DNA of 64,000 bases from Streptomyces clavifer (GCA_014651175.1 BMWJ01000015.1:1-64000), one strand, 5' to 3'; positions 43,422-52,026 are shown, numbered from the stretch's first letter. Program-made: numbers and translations. The notes: a model not told the origin generated them from the sequence alone.

Positions 43422-44447
43422 ATGGTGCAGGCGTACAGGGCGGACACCGAGAACGCCGGCCGAGGTCCGCAGGGACCCGGATCCCGCCTGCAGGCCCTGC
43501 GCCACAGACTGACGACGGACCGGGGACTCTGGCGGCGCGGCATCCTGCTCGCGCTCTGCTCGGTCCTCCTCACGCTGGTGCTGGTCCTCCACGCGGAGAT
43601 CCCCAACAGCATCGGCAACACCGGCAGCCTCGTCGAGACCTTCCTGCCCTGGTTCGGCCTCCTCGTGGCGCCCCTGCTGATCCTCGGCCTCCTCCGGCGT
43701 TCGGCGACCGCGCTGATCGCCCTGCTGCTGCCGGTCGTCGTCTGGCTGAACGTCTTCGGCGGCCTGCTGTTCGCCGACAAGTCCGGCACCGGCGGCAACC
43801 TCACCGTCGCCACGCACAACGTCAACGCGGGCAATCCCGACCCCGCGGGGACCGCCCAGCAGGTCGCGGGCTCCGGTGCGGACGTCGTGGCGCTCCAGGA
43901 ACTGCCCGGCGGCCAGGTGGCCGCGTACGAGAAGGCCCTCGCCGCCCGCTACCCGCACCACTCGGTGCAGGGCACGGTCGGTCTCTGGAGCAAGTACCCC
44001 CTGACGAACTCCCGCCCCGTCGACATCAAGCTGGGCTGGACCCGCGCGATGCGCGCCACGGTCACCACACCGGACGGCCCGATCGCGGTGTACGTGGCTC
44101 ACCTCCCCTCCGTACGCGTCAAACTGCACGCGGGCTTCACCGCCAACCAGCGGGACAAGAGCGCCGACGCCCTGGGTGAGGCGATCGCCGACGAGCGGCT
44201 CGACCGGGTGGCCCTGCTCGGCGACCTCAACGGCACGATGAACGACCGCTCCCTGAACGCGGTCACGGCCCAGATGCGCTCCACCCAGGGCGCGGCCGGC
44301 GACGGCTTCGGCTTCAGCTGGCCGGCGTCGTTCCCGATGGCGAGGATCGACCAGATCATGGTCCGCGGAGTGGAACCCCTCTCCTCCTGGACCCTCCCCG
44401 CCACGGACAGCGACCACCTCCCGATCGCGGCCCGCATCCAACTCTGA
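43422..44447 (+). CDS. Membrane-anchored endonuclease/exonuclease/phosphatase family protein
   Basis: A 341-residue protein. Residues about 38-120 hold three TM helices; the rest is an EEP (DNase I-like) catalytic domain facing outside. Metal and catalytic residues lie in LTVATHNVNAGN (Asn), VALQELPGG (Glu), VYVAHLP, LGDLNGTMN (Asp-x-Asn) and the final DSDHLPIAA (Asp-His). It may cleave extracellular nucleic acid or phospho-lipid/sugar esters. GAGGAAAG precedes the ATG and a stem-loop terminator follows. No partner gene is adjacent. Confidence 0.88.
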   Translation: MVQAYRADTENAGRGPQGPGSRLQALRHRLTTDRGLWRRGILLALCSVLLTLVLVLHAEIPNSIGNTGSLVETFLPWFGLLVAPLLILGLLRRSATALIALLLPVVVWLNVFGGLLFADKSGTGGNLTVATHNVNAGNPDPAGTAQQVAGSGADVVALQELPGGQVAAYEKALAARYPHHSVQGTVGLWSKYPLTNSRPVDIKLGWTRAMRATVTTPDGPIAVYVAHLPSVRVKLHAGFTANQRDKSADALGEAIADERLDRVALLGDLNGTMNDRSLNAVTAQMRSTQGAAGDGFGFSWPASFPMARIDQIMVRGVEPLSSWTLPATDSDHLPIAARIQL

Positions 44448-44454
44448 ACTCCGG

Positions 44455-44474
44455 GCCCCGCGCCACCGCGGGGC
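44455..44474 (+). terminator. Stem-loop terminator after the EEP gene
   Basis: GCCCCGCG/CGCGGGGC arms with a 4-nt loop, 7 nt after the stop. Confidence 0.65.
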
Positions 44475-44655
44475 GGACGCTCTCCCGCCTGTCCGGCCCC
44501 GGGTCCGGCGGTCCAGGCTCCAACCGGTCGGCCTGCCGCAGCCTTTCGAGCAAGCCCCGTGACGTCTGCGCCCGCGGCAGCGGTTCGACGCCCGGGCCGC
44601 CGGGCCGTGCCGTTCCTGGCCGCGCGCGCCTCGAAGCGCACGGGGTGCGTGGTGT

Positions 44656-44717
44656 GCGCGCCCCGCACGGGGCACACCGAGGCGCGCCCCGCACGGGTCA
44701 CACCGAGGCGCGTCCCG
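44656..44717. repeat. 26-bp tandem direct repeat, about 2.4 copies
   Basis: Copies at 44656-44681 and 44682-44707 differ by one base; a partial third copy begins at 44708. The unit contains CCCCGCACGGG followed by CACACCGAG, so each unit can also fold as a small hairpin. Confidence 0.7.
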
Positions 44718-44935
44718 GCCTTCCGGCCCCGCGCCGCGGACCTGGGCACCCGGACCGTCCGTGATCTTCGCCACCGGCCGAAGGGGGCGACCACCCTCCC
44801 GCGGGCGCCGGAGGGCCGCCCGAATCCGTCCTGACCAGCGGTCCCGGCGTCACCGGGGTACAGAAGCGGGCCGTGTTCACATCTGGTCGCAACGGCCTGT
44901 TCACCTCCGGGCATAAATCGTCTGCGACACTTTGT

Positions 44936-44958
44936 TCCGGACGTATACATAGTCCGGA
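44936..44958. promoter_or_regulatory. Operator/promoter-like element before the Cml-type MFS gene
   Basis: Two TCCGGA palindromes (44936-44941, 44953-44958) flank a central GTATAC palindrome (44943-44948). The TATACA within resembles a -10 box. Symmetric sites over a promoter suggest repressor control. Confidence 0.5.
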
Positions 44959-45042
44959 CCGGCAATGAAGCCGACGCTCCCACACCCTTCCGCCACCCGG
45001 CCCGACAAGCCGGGCCGCGCGCCTGCCCGAAAGGTCTCTTCC

Positions 45043-46251
45043 ATGCCCCTGGCCCTGCTCGCCCTCGCTGTGAGCGCCTTCGGCATCGGCACCACCGAGT
45101 TCGTGATGATGGGCCTGCTGCCCAACGTCGCGGACGATCTGGGAACGTCCGTGCCGACCGCCGGCTACCTCGTCTCCGCGTACGCCATCGGCGTCGTCCT
45201 CGGCGCCCCGCTGCTCACCACCCTCGGCTCGCGGGTACCGCGCAAGCGGATGCTCCTGCTGCTGATGGCCCTCTTCACCGTCGGCAACCTCGCCTCGGCC
45301 TTCGCCCCCGACTTCGGCTGGCTGCTGGCCGGCCGCTTCCTGGCCGGGTTGCCGCACGGGGCGTTCTTCGGGGTGGGCGCCGTCGTCGCCGCCCGGCTCG
45401 TCCCGGACGGCCGGCAGGCCCGCGCCGTCGCGACCATGTTCCTCGGGCTGACCGTCGCCAACATCGTCGGCGTACCGGCGGCCACCCTGCTCGGCCAGCA
45501 CCTCGGCTGGCGCGCCACGTTCGTCGTCGTCGCGGTGATCGGGCTCGTCGCCATGGCCGCGCTCGCCCGGCTCGTACCGCAGATGCCCACCGAGGCGCAC
45601 CAGAACGTGCGCCGCGAGATGCGGGCGCTCGGCAACCGGCAGGTACTGCTCGGACTGCTCACCGCGGTCCTCGGCTTCGCCGGTGTCTTCGCCGTCTACT
45701 CGTACCTCTCGGCCATGACGACCGAGGCGATGGGCTTCGGCGAGTCCTCGGTGACGCTCGTCCTGGCCCTGTTCGGCATCGGGATGACCCTGGGCGCGCT
45801 GGCGGCCGGACCGCTGACGGACCGGGCGCTGCGCCCCACCCTCTACGGGTCGCTGGCCGCGCTGGCCGTCGTCCTGGTGGTCTTCCCGTTCACCGTGCAC
45901 GTGCAGTGGGCGGCGCTGGTGATGGTGGTGCTGCTCGGCGGCATCGGCTTCATGACCACCACGCCGCTGCAGATGCTGGTGATGAACAAGGCCAAGGACG
46001 CCCCCACCCTGGCGTCCGCGTCCAACCACTCGGCCTTCAACCTCGCCAACGCGGGCGGTGCCTGGCTCGGCGGCGTGGCCATCGCGGCGGGCTGGGGCTG
46101 GACGTCGCCGGCCCTGGTCGGCGCGGTCCTGGCCGTCGCCGGTCTCGCGGTCGCGGTCACGGCGGGCGTGCTGGACCGGACCCCGGGGACCTCCCGGGTG
46201 GTGGCGAGTGCCGCCGGGGTGCGCGACAAGGAGAAGGCCGGGGTGCGCTGA
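45043..46251 (+). CDS. MFS transporter, chloramphenicol-resistance/AraJ (DHA1) type
   Basis: A 402-residue 12-TM exporter of the Cml/Cmx/AraJ group. TM1 carries LAVSAFGIGTTEFVMMGLLPNVADDL, the hallmark of this group. Then come GAPLLTTLGSRVPRKRML (motif A), RFLAGLPHGAFFGVGAVVAARLV (motif C-like) and SASNHSAFNLANAGGAWLGG in TM11. The start MPLALLALAV is chosen since family members begin there and GAAAGG lies upstream; an ATG at 44965 would add 26 Pro/Arg-rich residues. It may export chloramphenicol-like compounds or sugars. A strong terminator is shared with the convergent nadE. Confidence 0.88.
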   Translation: MPLALLALAVSAFGIGTTEFVMMGLLPNVADDLGTSVPTAGYLVSAYAIGVVLGAPLLTTLGSRVPRKRMLLLLMALFTVGNLASAFAPDFGWLLAGRFLAGLPHGAFFGVGAVVAARLVPDGRQARAVATMFLGLTVANIVGVPAATLLGQHLGWRATFVVVAVIGLVAMAALARLVPQMPTEAHQNVRREMRALGNRQVLLGLLTAVLGFAGVFAVYSYLSAMTTEAMGFGESSVTLVLALFGIGMTLGALAAGPLTDRALRPTLYGSLAALAVVLVVFPFTVHVQWAALVMVVLLGGIGFMTTTPLQMLVMNKAKDAPTLASASNHSAFNLANAGGAWLGGVAIAAGWGWTSPALVGAVLAVAGLAVAVTAGVLDRTPGTSRVVASAAGVRDKEKAGVR

Positions 46252-46271
46252 CCGCGCATCCCGACCTCAGG

Positions 46272-46303
46272 AGGCGTACGCCGGACGGTTCCGGCGTACG
46301 CCT
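46272..46303. terminator. Bidirectional terminator between MFS gene and nadE
   Basis: A perfect 14-bp stem (AGGCGTACGCCGGA / TCCGGCGTACGCCT) with a 4-nt loop and a TTT run on the plus strand. Confidence 0.85.
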
Positions 46304-46347
46304 TTCGTGTCAGCCGTCCTGACGCGGCGGGCGCAGGCCCGCGCGCG

Positions 46348-48102
46348 TCAGACCGACTCGCGCCACCGGTTCGTGATCGGCAGACGCCGGTCCTTCCCGA
46401 AGCCCTTCGGCGAGATCTTCGTGCCCGGCGGGTACTGCCGCCGCTTGTACTCCGCCGTGTCCACCATCCGTAGCGTCTTCGCCACCAGCTCCGGGTCGAA
46501 GCCGGCCGCGACGATCGCGTCGAGACCCTGGTCCCGGTCGACGTACATCTCCAGGATCCGGTCCAGCACGTCGTAGTCCGGCAGCGAGTCCGTGTCCACC
46601 TGGTCCGGGCGCAGTTCGGCGCTCGGCGGCTTGGTGAGGGAGGACTCCGGGATCGGCGGGGTCTGCCCGCGCTCCTCCGCGGCGCGGTTGCGCCACTTCG
46701 CGAGGCGGAACACCGACGTCTTGTACACGTCCTTGATCGGCCCGTACGCGCCGACGGAGTCCCCGTACAGCGTGGAATAGCCCACCGCCAGCTCGGACTT
46801 GTTGCCCGGCGCGAGGACGATCTGGCCCTCCTGGTTCGAGACGGCCATCAGCATCGTGCCGCGCAGCCGTGACTGGAGGTTCTCCTCGGCAAGACCGGTG
46901 AGCCCCAGCGACCCCATGTACGCGTCGAACATCGGCTCGATCGGCACGGTGCGGAAGTTCAGCCCGGTGCGCCGGGCCAGCTCGGCCGCGTCTCCCCTGG
47001 AGTGGTCCGAGGAGTACTTCGACGGCATCGAGATGCCGTACACGTTCGCGGCGCCGAGGGCGTCGCACGCGATGGCCGCGACCAGCGCCGAGTCGATGCC
47101 GCCCGAGAGCCCGATCAGCACACTGCTGAAACCGTTCTTCGCGGTGTACGCCCGCAGGCCGACGACCAGCGCCGAGTACAGCTCCTCGTCGTCCTCCAGC
47201 CGCTCCGCATAGCCGCCGGCCAGCTCCGGCTCGTACGCCGGAAGGGGCTCTCCGGAGATCACCACGTGGTCGATGCGCAGCCCGTCGTTCACGACCCCGG
47301 AGGGGGCCACGGCCGCGGCGGCCGGCAGATCCAGGTCCAGGATCACGCTGCCCTCGGCGAACTGCGGTGCGCGGGCGATCACTTCGCCGTCCTTGTCGAC
47401 GACGATCGAGTCACCGTCGAAGACCAGCTCGTCCTGACCGCCGATCATCGCCAGATACGCGGTCGTGCAACCGGCCTCCCGGGCACGCCTGCGGACCAGC
47501 TCGAGCCGGGTGTCGTCCTTGTCCCGCTCGTACGGCGACGCGTTGATCGACAGCAGCAGCCCGGCCCCGGCGGCCCTGGCTGCCGGGACCCGGCCGCCGT
47601 CCTGCCAGAGGTCCTCGCAGATGGCGAGCGCCACGTCGATGCCGTGCACCCGCACGACGGGCATCGAGTCTCCGGGCACGAAGTACCGGAACTCGTCGAA
47701 CACGCCGTAGTTGGGCAGGTGGTGCTTGGCGAAGTTCAGCGCGACCCGCCCGCGGTGCAGGACCGCCGCGGCGTTGCGCGGGGACCCCGCGGGCTGCCCG
47801 TAGCGCACCGCGGCGTGCTCGGAGCGGTCCAGGTAGCCGAGGACGACCGGCAGTTCGCCGAAGCCCTCGTCGACGAGGCGGACCGCGAGCGCGCGCAGCG
47901 CCGCCCGGGAGGCCTCGACGAACGACGACCGCAGGGCCAGGTCCTCGACCGGGTATCCGGTCAGCACCATCTCGGGGAAGGCCACCAGATGAGCGCCCTG
48001 CTCGGCGGCGTGCCGCGTCCAGTGGACGACGGACTCGGAGTTGGCGGCGATGTCACCGACGGTCGAGTCGATCTGATTCAGTGCGAGACGTAGTTGAGGC
48101 AC
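46348..48102 (-). CDS. nadE: Glutamine-dependent NAD+ synthetase
   Basis: A 584-residue enzyme converting nicotinic acid adenine dinucleotide to NAD+ with glutamine as nitrogen source. The N-terminal nitrilase-type glutaminase domain carries its Glu-Lys-Cys triad (FPEMVLTGYP, NFAKHHLPNYGVFDE, LAICEDLWQDGG). The C-terminal synthetase domain has the PP-loop GLSGGIDSALVAA, SMPSKYSSDHS, and KSELAVGYSTLYGDSVGAYGPIKDVYKT. Length fits the two-domain class. Start GTG with TACACT 7 nt upstream and no ribosome site: probably leaderless. Confidence 0.95.
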   Translation of the reverse strand: MPQLRLALNQIDSTVGDIAANSESVVHWTRHAAEQGAHLVAFPEMVLTGYPVEDLALRSSFVEASRAALRALAVRLVDEGFGELPVVLGYLDRSEHAAVRYGQPAGSPRNAAAVLHRGRVALNFAKHHLPNYGVFDEFRYFVPGDSMPVVRVHGIDVALAICEDLWQDGGRVPAARAAGAGLLLSINASPYERDKDDTRLELVRRRAREAGCTTAYLAMIGGQDELVFDGDSIVVDKDGEVIARAPQFAEGSVILDLDLPAAAAVAPSGVVNDGLRIDHVVISGEPLPAYEPELAGGYAERLEDDEELYSALVVGLRAYTAKNGFSSVLIGLSGGIDSALVAAIACDALGAANVYGISMPSKYSSDHSRGDAAELARRTGLNFRTVPIEPMFDAYMGSLGLTGLAEENLQSRLRGTMLMAVSNQEGQIVLAPGNKSELAVGYSTLYGDSVGAYGPIKDVYKTSVFRLAKWRNRAAEERGQTPPIPESSLTKPPSAELRPDQVDTDSLPDYDVLDRILEMYVDRDQGLDAIVAAGFDPELVAKTLRMVDTAEYKRRQYPPGTKISPKGFGKDRRLPITNRWRESV

Positions 48103-48109
48103 GCGGTCC

Positions 48110-48115
48110 AGTGTA
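48110..48115 (-). promoter_or_regulatory. -10 element of leaderless nadE
   Basis: TACACT on the minus strand ends 7 nt before the GTG at 48102. Confidence 0.55.
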
Positions 48116-48377
48116 ATCGTCTTTCTGACGCGATGTCCTGGCGGGCCTGCCGGGAAACGGATTCCGGCAGGCTTGCGGGGGGTCCGGGGAGCTCACCGCG
48201 TGCGGGCCCACGACCCCGCATCCCGACGACCCGGCATCCCGCGACCCCGGCGGCCCACGGCCCGGTGCCCCTCGCGCGCACACGGGACACCGGGCCCGGG
48301 ACTGCCTCACGGCGGCGGGACGGGAGCGACCTGGTGGCACACCGGGGAGGCGCGACCGCCCCGGGCCGCGGTCGGGG

Positions 48378-48803
48378 TCAGGAGCGGGAGTAGACCTTCT
48401 CCGCCCAGCCGGCGACCTGCTCGTCCGAGAGGTGGAGCGCCAGGTCCGCCTCGCTGATCATGCCGATGAGCTTCTTGTTCTCGACCACGGGGAGCCGACG
48501 GATCCGGTGGCTCTGCATCTCCTCCAGCACCGCGTCGACATCGGCTGTCGCATCGATCCAGCGCGGCGTTCCGTCGCAGAGCTCGCCCGCCGTGACCTTC
48601 GAGGGGTCGCGCCCCGACGCCACGCACTTGATCACGATGTCGCGGTCGGTGATGATGCCGACCATCCTGTCCTGCTCACCGTTGGCGGAGACGGGCAGTG
48701 CCCCCACTTTGTGGTCCCGCATCATCTGCGCGGCGCGGTCCAGCGTTTCGTGGGCCGGGATCCAGTGGGCCCCGGTGTGCATGATGTCCTTGGCGGTCGT
48801 CAT
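48378..48803 (-). CDS. CBS-domain-pair protein (Hrp1-like)
   Basis: A 141-residue protein made of two CBS motifs (about 5-65 and 73-130), which form one adenine-nucleotide-binding module. Typical signatures: DRAAQMMRDHKVGALPVSANGEQDRMVGIITDRDIV and VDAVLEEMQSHRIRRLPVVENKKLIGMISEADLA. It resembles mycobacterial Hrp1 and the stand-alone CBS proteins of Streptomyces thought to sense energy state or hypoxia. AGGAGG precedes the ATG; the upstream in-frame extension is not needed. Followed by nadE to the left, but in a separate unit. Confidence 0.9.
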   Translation of the reverse strand: MTTAKDIMHTGAHWIPAHETLDRAAQMMRDHKVGALPVSANGEQDRMVGIITDRDIVIKCVASGRDPSKVTAGELCDGTPRWIDATADVDAVLEEMQSHRIRRLPVVENKKLIGMISEADLALHLSDEQVAGWAEKVYSRS

Positions 48804-48929
48804 GGGGATTCCTCCTGCGTGCCGGTGGGCACTGCCGTACGGCCCCGAGCGCAACCATCGTCCTCGGGATCGCCGGGGCACGCGACCGCTGTCACCCGTT
48901 CGGGTGCACCCACCCCGGCGCCGGAAGCT

Positions 48930-49676
48930 TCAGGACCGGGGTGCCGCGCCCCGCGCCGCGAGCATGTCCGCCATCAGGTCCAGCTCGGACCGCTGCCCCT
49001 CGACCATGCCCCGGGCGAGCCGCTTCTCCACCCCGACCGTGCACCGCTCGACGCAACCGCGCGCCATCGGGATACCGCCCTTGTGGTGGTCGGTCATCAG
49101 CTGCAGGAAGAGGATCTCGGCCCGTTCCCCTTCGGCCCTGCCGAGCCGGGCGAGCTCCGTCCTGGTGGCCATGCCCGGCATCAGGGCCCCGTCATGGGCC
49201 GCGAAACCGGCCCCGCCGTGCGCGGTCCCGCCGGTCCCGTGCGAGCCGCCCGCGTCGTGCGAGCCGTGTGCGTCGTGCGGGCCGCCCGCGTCGGGCGAGT
49301 CGTGGCCGCCGGACATCCAGGCCATCGGTCCCTGGTCGTCGGGCGCCGTCTTCGGCAGCTCCCACAGGTCCAGCCAGCCGAGCAGCATGCCCCGCTGGTT
49401 GGCCTGCGTGTTGGCGATGTCGTACGCCAGCCGCCGTACGTCCTCGTCCCGTGTGCGGTCCCGGACGAGGAAGGACATCTCCACGGCCTGCTGGTGGTGG
49501 ACGGCCATGTCCCGGGCGAAGCCCGCGTCCGCCGACTCCGCCGACGGCGTACGGGGAGCGGCGGCCGCTCCCTCGTCCCGCGCCGAGGCGATCGTCGCCG
49601 CCCCCGCGAACAGCACTGCGAGCGCCACGGCGGAACCCGCCACCCACCGCGTACGCCGGGTGCCTGACGCGCTCAC
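48930..49676 (-). CDS. DUF305 protein with His-rich insert
   Basis: A 248-residue exported protein with an N-terminal TM/signal anchor. It holds a DUF305 (ferritin-like helical bundle) fold: GFARDMAVHHQQAVEMSF in the first half and LMTDHHKGGIPMARG in the second, the paired His motifs that are the family hallmark. Between them is a Gly/His/Asp-rich insert (about residues 125-155) with many histidines, suggestive of metal binding. The GTG start overlaps the upstream stop as GTGA, so it is coupled to the DUF3105 gene. The family role is unproven; copper or redox handling is an inference. Confidence 0.87.
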   Translation of the reverse strand: MSASGTRRTRWVAGSAVALAVLFAGAATIASARDEGAAAAPRTPSAESADAGFARDMAVHHQQAVEMSFLVRDRTRDEDVRRLAYDIANTQANQRGMLLGWLDLWELPKTAPDDQGPMAWMSGGHDSPDAGGPHDAHGSHDAGGSHGTGGTAHGGAGFAAHDGALMPGMATRTELARLGRAEGERAEILFLQLMTDHHKGGIPMARGCVERCTVGVEKRLARGMVEGQRSELDLMADMLAARGAAPRS

Positions 49677-50356
49677 CCGTCGATCCCGCCGGTGCAGGGC
49701 GCGCCCGGCTCGGGTGTCTGCGCGCCCTGGACGTACTTCGCGAAGAACTGGGCCACCCGGCGGTCGTCGGCACCGTCCACCGTGACCTGCTTGCCCCAGG
49801 CGGTCAGCATGATCGCTCCGTCCTGGCCGGCGTAGGGACTCATCAGCGAGTACGGGGTGCTCCCGACCCGCGACGCGAGCTTGCGCACGTCGCCGTCGGC
49901 CGCCTCGTCGTTGTACGTGACCCACACCGCGCCGTGCTCCAGCGAGTGCACCGCGTTGACGTTCCGGACGGCCTTTTCGTATACGACGCCGTCGCAGTTC
50001 AGCCAGGCCTGGGCGTGGTCCCCGCCGACCGGCGGCTCCATGGGGTACGCCACGTCGGTGGCGACGTGATTGCGGGTCAGCTTCGCCGCGTCCCACGTCT
50101 TCTCGCCCGCGACGGGCTCGGCCGGCAGGCCCCGCTTCCCCTGCTCGGTCGGTTCCGCCTGCTTGGCGTCCTGCGTCCCGGAGTCCGTACCCGAGTCCTT
50201 CGAAGAGGTCTCCTCCAGCACCGTGTAGGAGCCGAAAGCGAGCAGACCTGCGACCACGACGGCACCCAGGCCTATGGCGACGACACGATTGCGGCGGCTC
50301 CGCGCACGGTCGGCACTGCGCGTCGGGTCGACGGTGGTCCGGTGGTCGAAGCTCAT
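49673..50356 (-). CDS. DUF3105 membrane-anchored protein
   Basis: A 227-residue protein: a basic cytoplasmic N-terminus, one TM helix (VVAIGLGAVVVAGLLAFGSY), a charged linker and a DUF3105 domain. The domain shows HVATDVAYPMEPPVGGDHAQAWLNCDGVVYEKAVRNVNAVHSLEHGAVWVTY, with conserved His and Cys, and a second Cys near the end (PGAPCTGG). It is translationally coupled to the DUF305 gene, a pairing I recall as common in actinobacteria. Likely an extracytoplasmic redox- or metal-linked protein; function unknown. Confidence 0.85.
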   Translation of the reverse strand: MSFDHRTTVDPTRSADRARSRRNRVVAIGLGAVVVAGLLAFGSYTVLEETSSKDSGTDSGTQDAKQAEPTEQGKRGLPAEPVAGEKTWDAAKLTRNHVATDVAYPMEPPVGGDHAQAWLNCDGVVYEKAVRNVNAVHSLEHGAVWVTYNDEAADGDVRKLASRVGSTPYSLMSPYAGQDGAIMLTAWGKQVTVDGADDRRVAQFFAKYVQGAQTPEPGAPCTGGIDG

Positions 50357-50599
50357 GTCGTCGGGTCCTTCTGCCAAGAAGTAGGGAGGGACGGAACGGG
50401 TCGGGAAACGGGTGGGCGCGGGGCCGCGGGCCCGCCGCTGCACCCCTTGCACACCCAGGGCGCCGATCGTAGTGGGTGGCCGAGTGCTTTCTCTCACACC
50501 GAGTGCGTAATCTGGGTGAAATCCCGGGTCGTGATACTGGAGTGTCTCCCCTACCCCCGGCGGTGGTGCACGGACCGTCTGAACTGCAAGGATGTGGCT

Positions 50600-51961
50600 A
50601 TGGACAAGCAGCAGGAATTCGTCCTCAGGACGCTTGAGGAGCGCGACATCCGCTTCGTACGGCTGTGGTTCACCGATGTTCTCGGTTACCTCAAGTCCGT
50701 CGCCGTGGCCCCGGCGGAGCTCGAACAGGCCTTTGACGAGGGCATCGGCTTCGACGGCTCGGCCATCGAGGGCTTCGCCCGCGTATACGAATCGGACATG
50801 ATCGCCAAGCCGGACCCCGGCACGTTCCAGATCCTGCCGTGGCGCGCGGAGGCCCCGGGGACGGCCCGGATGTTCTGCGACATCCTGATGCCGGACGGCT
50901 CGCCGTCCTTCGCCGACCCGCGCTACGTGCTGAAGCGCATCCTCGCCAAGACCTCCGACCTGGGCTTCACCTTCTACACCCACCCGGAGATCGAGTTCTT
51001 CCTGCTGAAGAACAAGCCGGTCGACGGCACCCGCCCCACCCCGGCGGACAGTTCCGGCTACTTCGACCACACGCCGCAGAACGTCGGCATGGACTTCCGC
51101 CGCCAGGCGATCACCATGCTCGAATCGATGGGCATCTCGGTCGAGTTCAGCCACCACGAGGGCGCCCCGGGCCAGCAGGAGATCGACCTGCGATACGCGG
51201 ACGCGCTCTCCACCGCCGACAACATCATGACCTTCCGCCTGGTCATGAAGCAGGTCGCGCTGGAGCAGGGCGTCCAGGCGACCTTCATGCCGAAGCCGTT
51301 CTCGGAGTACCCGGGCTCCGGTATGCACACCCACCTCTCCCTGTTCGAGGGCGACCGCAACGCGTTCTACGAGTCCGGCGCCGAGTACCAGCTCTCCAAG
51401 GTCGGCCGCTCGTTCATCGCGGGCCTCCTGAAGCACGCGGCGGAGATCTCGGCCGTGACGAACCAGTGGGTCAACTCGTACAAGCGCATCTGGGGCGGTT
51501 CCTCCCGCTCCGCGGGTGCCGGCGGCGAGGCCCCCTCGTACATCTGCTGGGGGCACAACAACCGCTCCGCGCTGATCCGCGTCCCGATGTACAAGCCCGG
51601 CAAGACCGGCTCCGCCCGGGTCGAGGTCCGCTCCATCGACTCCGGCGCCAACCCCTACCTGACGTACGCGGTGCTGCTCGCCGCGGGCCTCAAGGGCATC
51701 GAGGAGGGCTACGAACTCCCGGCCGGTGCCGACGACGACGTCTGGGCGCTCTCCGACGCCGAGCGCCGCGCGATGGGCATCGAGCCGCTGCCGCAGAATC
51801 TGGGCGAGGCCATCGCGCTGATGGAGAAGAGCGAGCTGGTGGCGGAGACGCTCGGCGAGCACGTCTTCGACTTCTTCCTCCGCAACAAGAAGCAGGAGTG
51901 GGAGGAGTACCGCAGCGAGGTCACGGCCTTCGAGCTGAAGGCGCTGCTGCCGGTGCTGTAG
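50600..51961 (+). CDS. glnA2: Glutamine synthetase family protein GlnA2 (likely gamma-glutamylpolyamine synthetase)
   Basis: A 453-residue GSI-fold ligase. The beta-grasp domain is at residues 1-100 (LGYLKSVAV, DGSAIEGFARVYESDM). The catalytic domain has EIEFFLL, EFSHHEGAPGQQEIDLRYADAL, MPKPFSEYPGSGMHTHLSL, and SYICWGHNNRSALIRVP. The usual adenylylation segment NLYxLPPEE is replaced by DDVWALSDAE, so the modifiable Tyr is absent (Trp near 382). The neighbours (nadE and glnE nearby) match the S. coelicolor glnA2 location as I recall it, where the product was reported to gamma-glutamylate polyamines. AAGGA precedes the ATG and a very strong terminator follows. Confidence 0.88.
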   Translation: MDKQQEFVLRTLEERDIRFVRLWFTDVLGYLKSVAVAPAELEQAFDEGIGFDGSAIEGFARVYESDMIAKPDPGTFQILPWRAEAPGTARMFCDILMPDGSPSFADPRYVLKRILAKTSDLGFTFYTHPEIEFFLLKNKPVDGTRPTPADSSGYFDHTPQNVGMDFRRQAITMLESMGISVEFSHHEGAPGQQEIDLRYADALSTADNIMTFRLVMKQVALEQGVQATFMPKPFSEYPGSGMHTHLSLFEGDRNAFYESGAEYQLSKVGRSFIAGLLKHAAEISAVTNQWVNSYKRIWGGSSRSAGAGGEAPSYICWGHNNRSALIRVPMYKPGKTGSARVEVRSIDSGANPYLTYAVLLAAGLKGIEEGYELPAGADDDVWALSDAERRAMGIEPLPQNLGEAIALMEKSELVAETLGEHVFDFFLRNKKQEWEEYRSEVTAFELKALLPVL

Positions 51962-51981
51962 GCGCAGGTCCCGTACACATG

Positions 51982-52026
51982 AACGGCTTCGGGCCGACGG
52001 GCACACACCGTCGGCCCGAAGCCGTT
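51982..52026 (+). terminator. Very strong terminator after glnA2
   Basis: A perfect 19-bp stem (AACGGCTTCGGGCCGACGG with its complement) and a 7-nt loop, ending in TTT. Confidence 0.88.

Larger units (their letters stand above)
44475..45042. other. Gene-poor upstream region of an MFS gene
   Basis: About 570 bp without a supportable gene; one open plus-strand frame at 44559-44834 is Arg/Pro-rich with no family. The region holds a 26-bp tandem repeat (44656-44717) and, nearer the MFS gene, an AT-richer promoter/operator area (44905-44965). Confidence 0.5.

Noticed and set aside
44559..44834. 91-codon plus-strand frame in the region after the EEP gene
   Set aside because: Arg/Pro-rich and runs through the tandem repeat; no start signal or family resemblance.
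44875..44904. Two GTTCAC words resembling a PHO box
   Set aside because: They are 24 bp apart, not a multiple of 11, and lie before an efflux pump, so chance is more likely.
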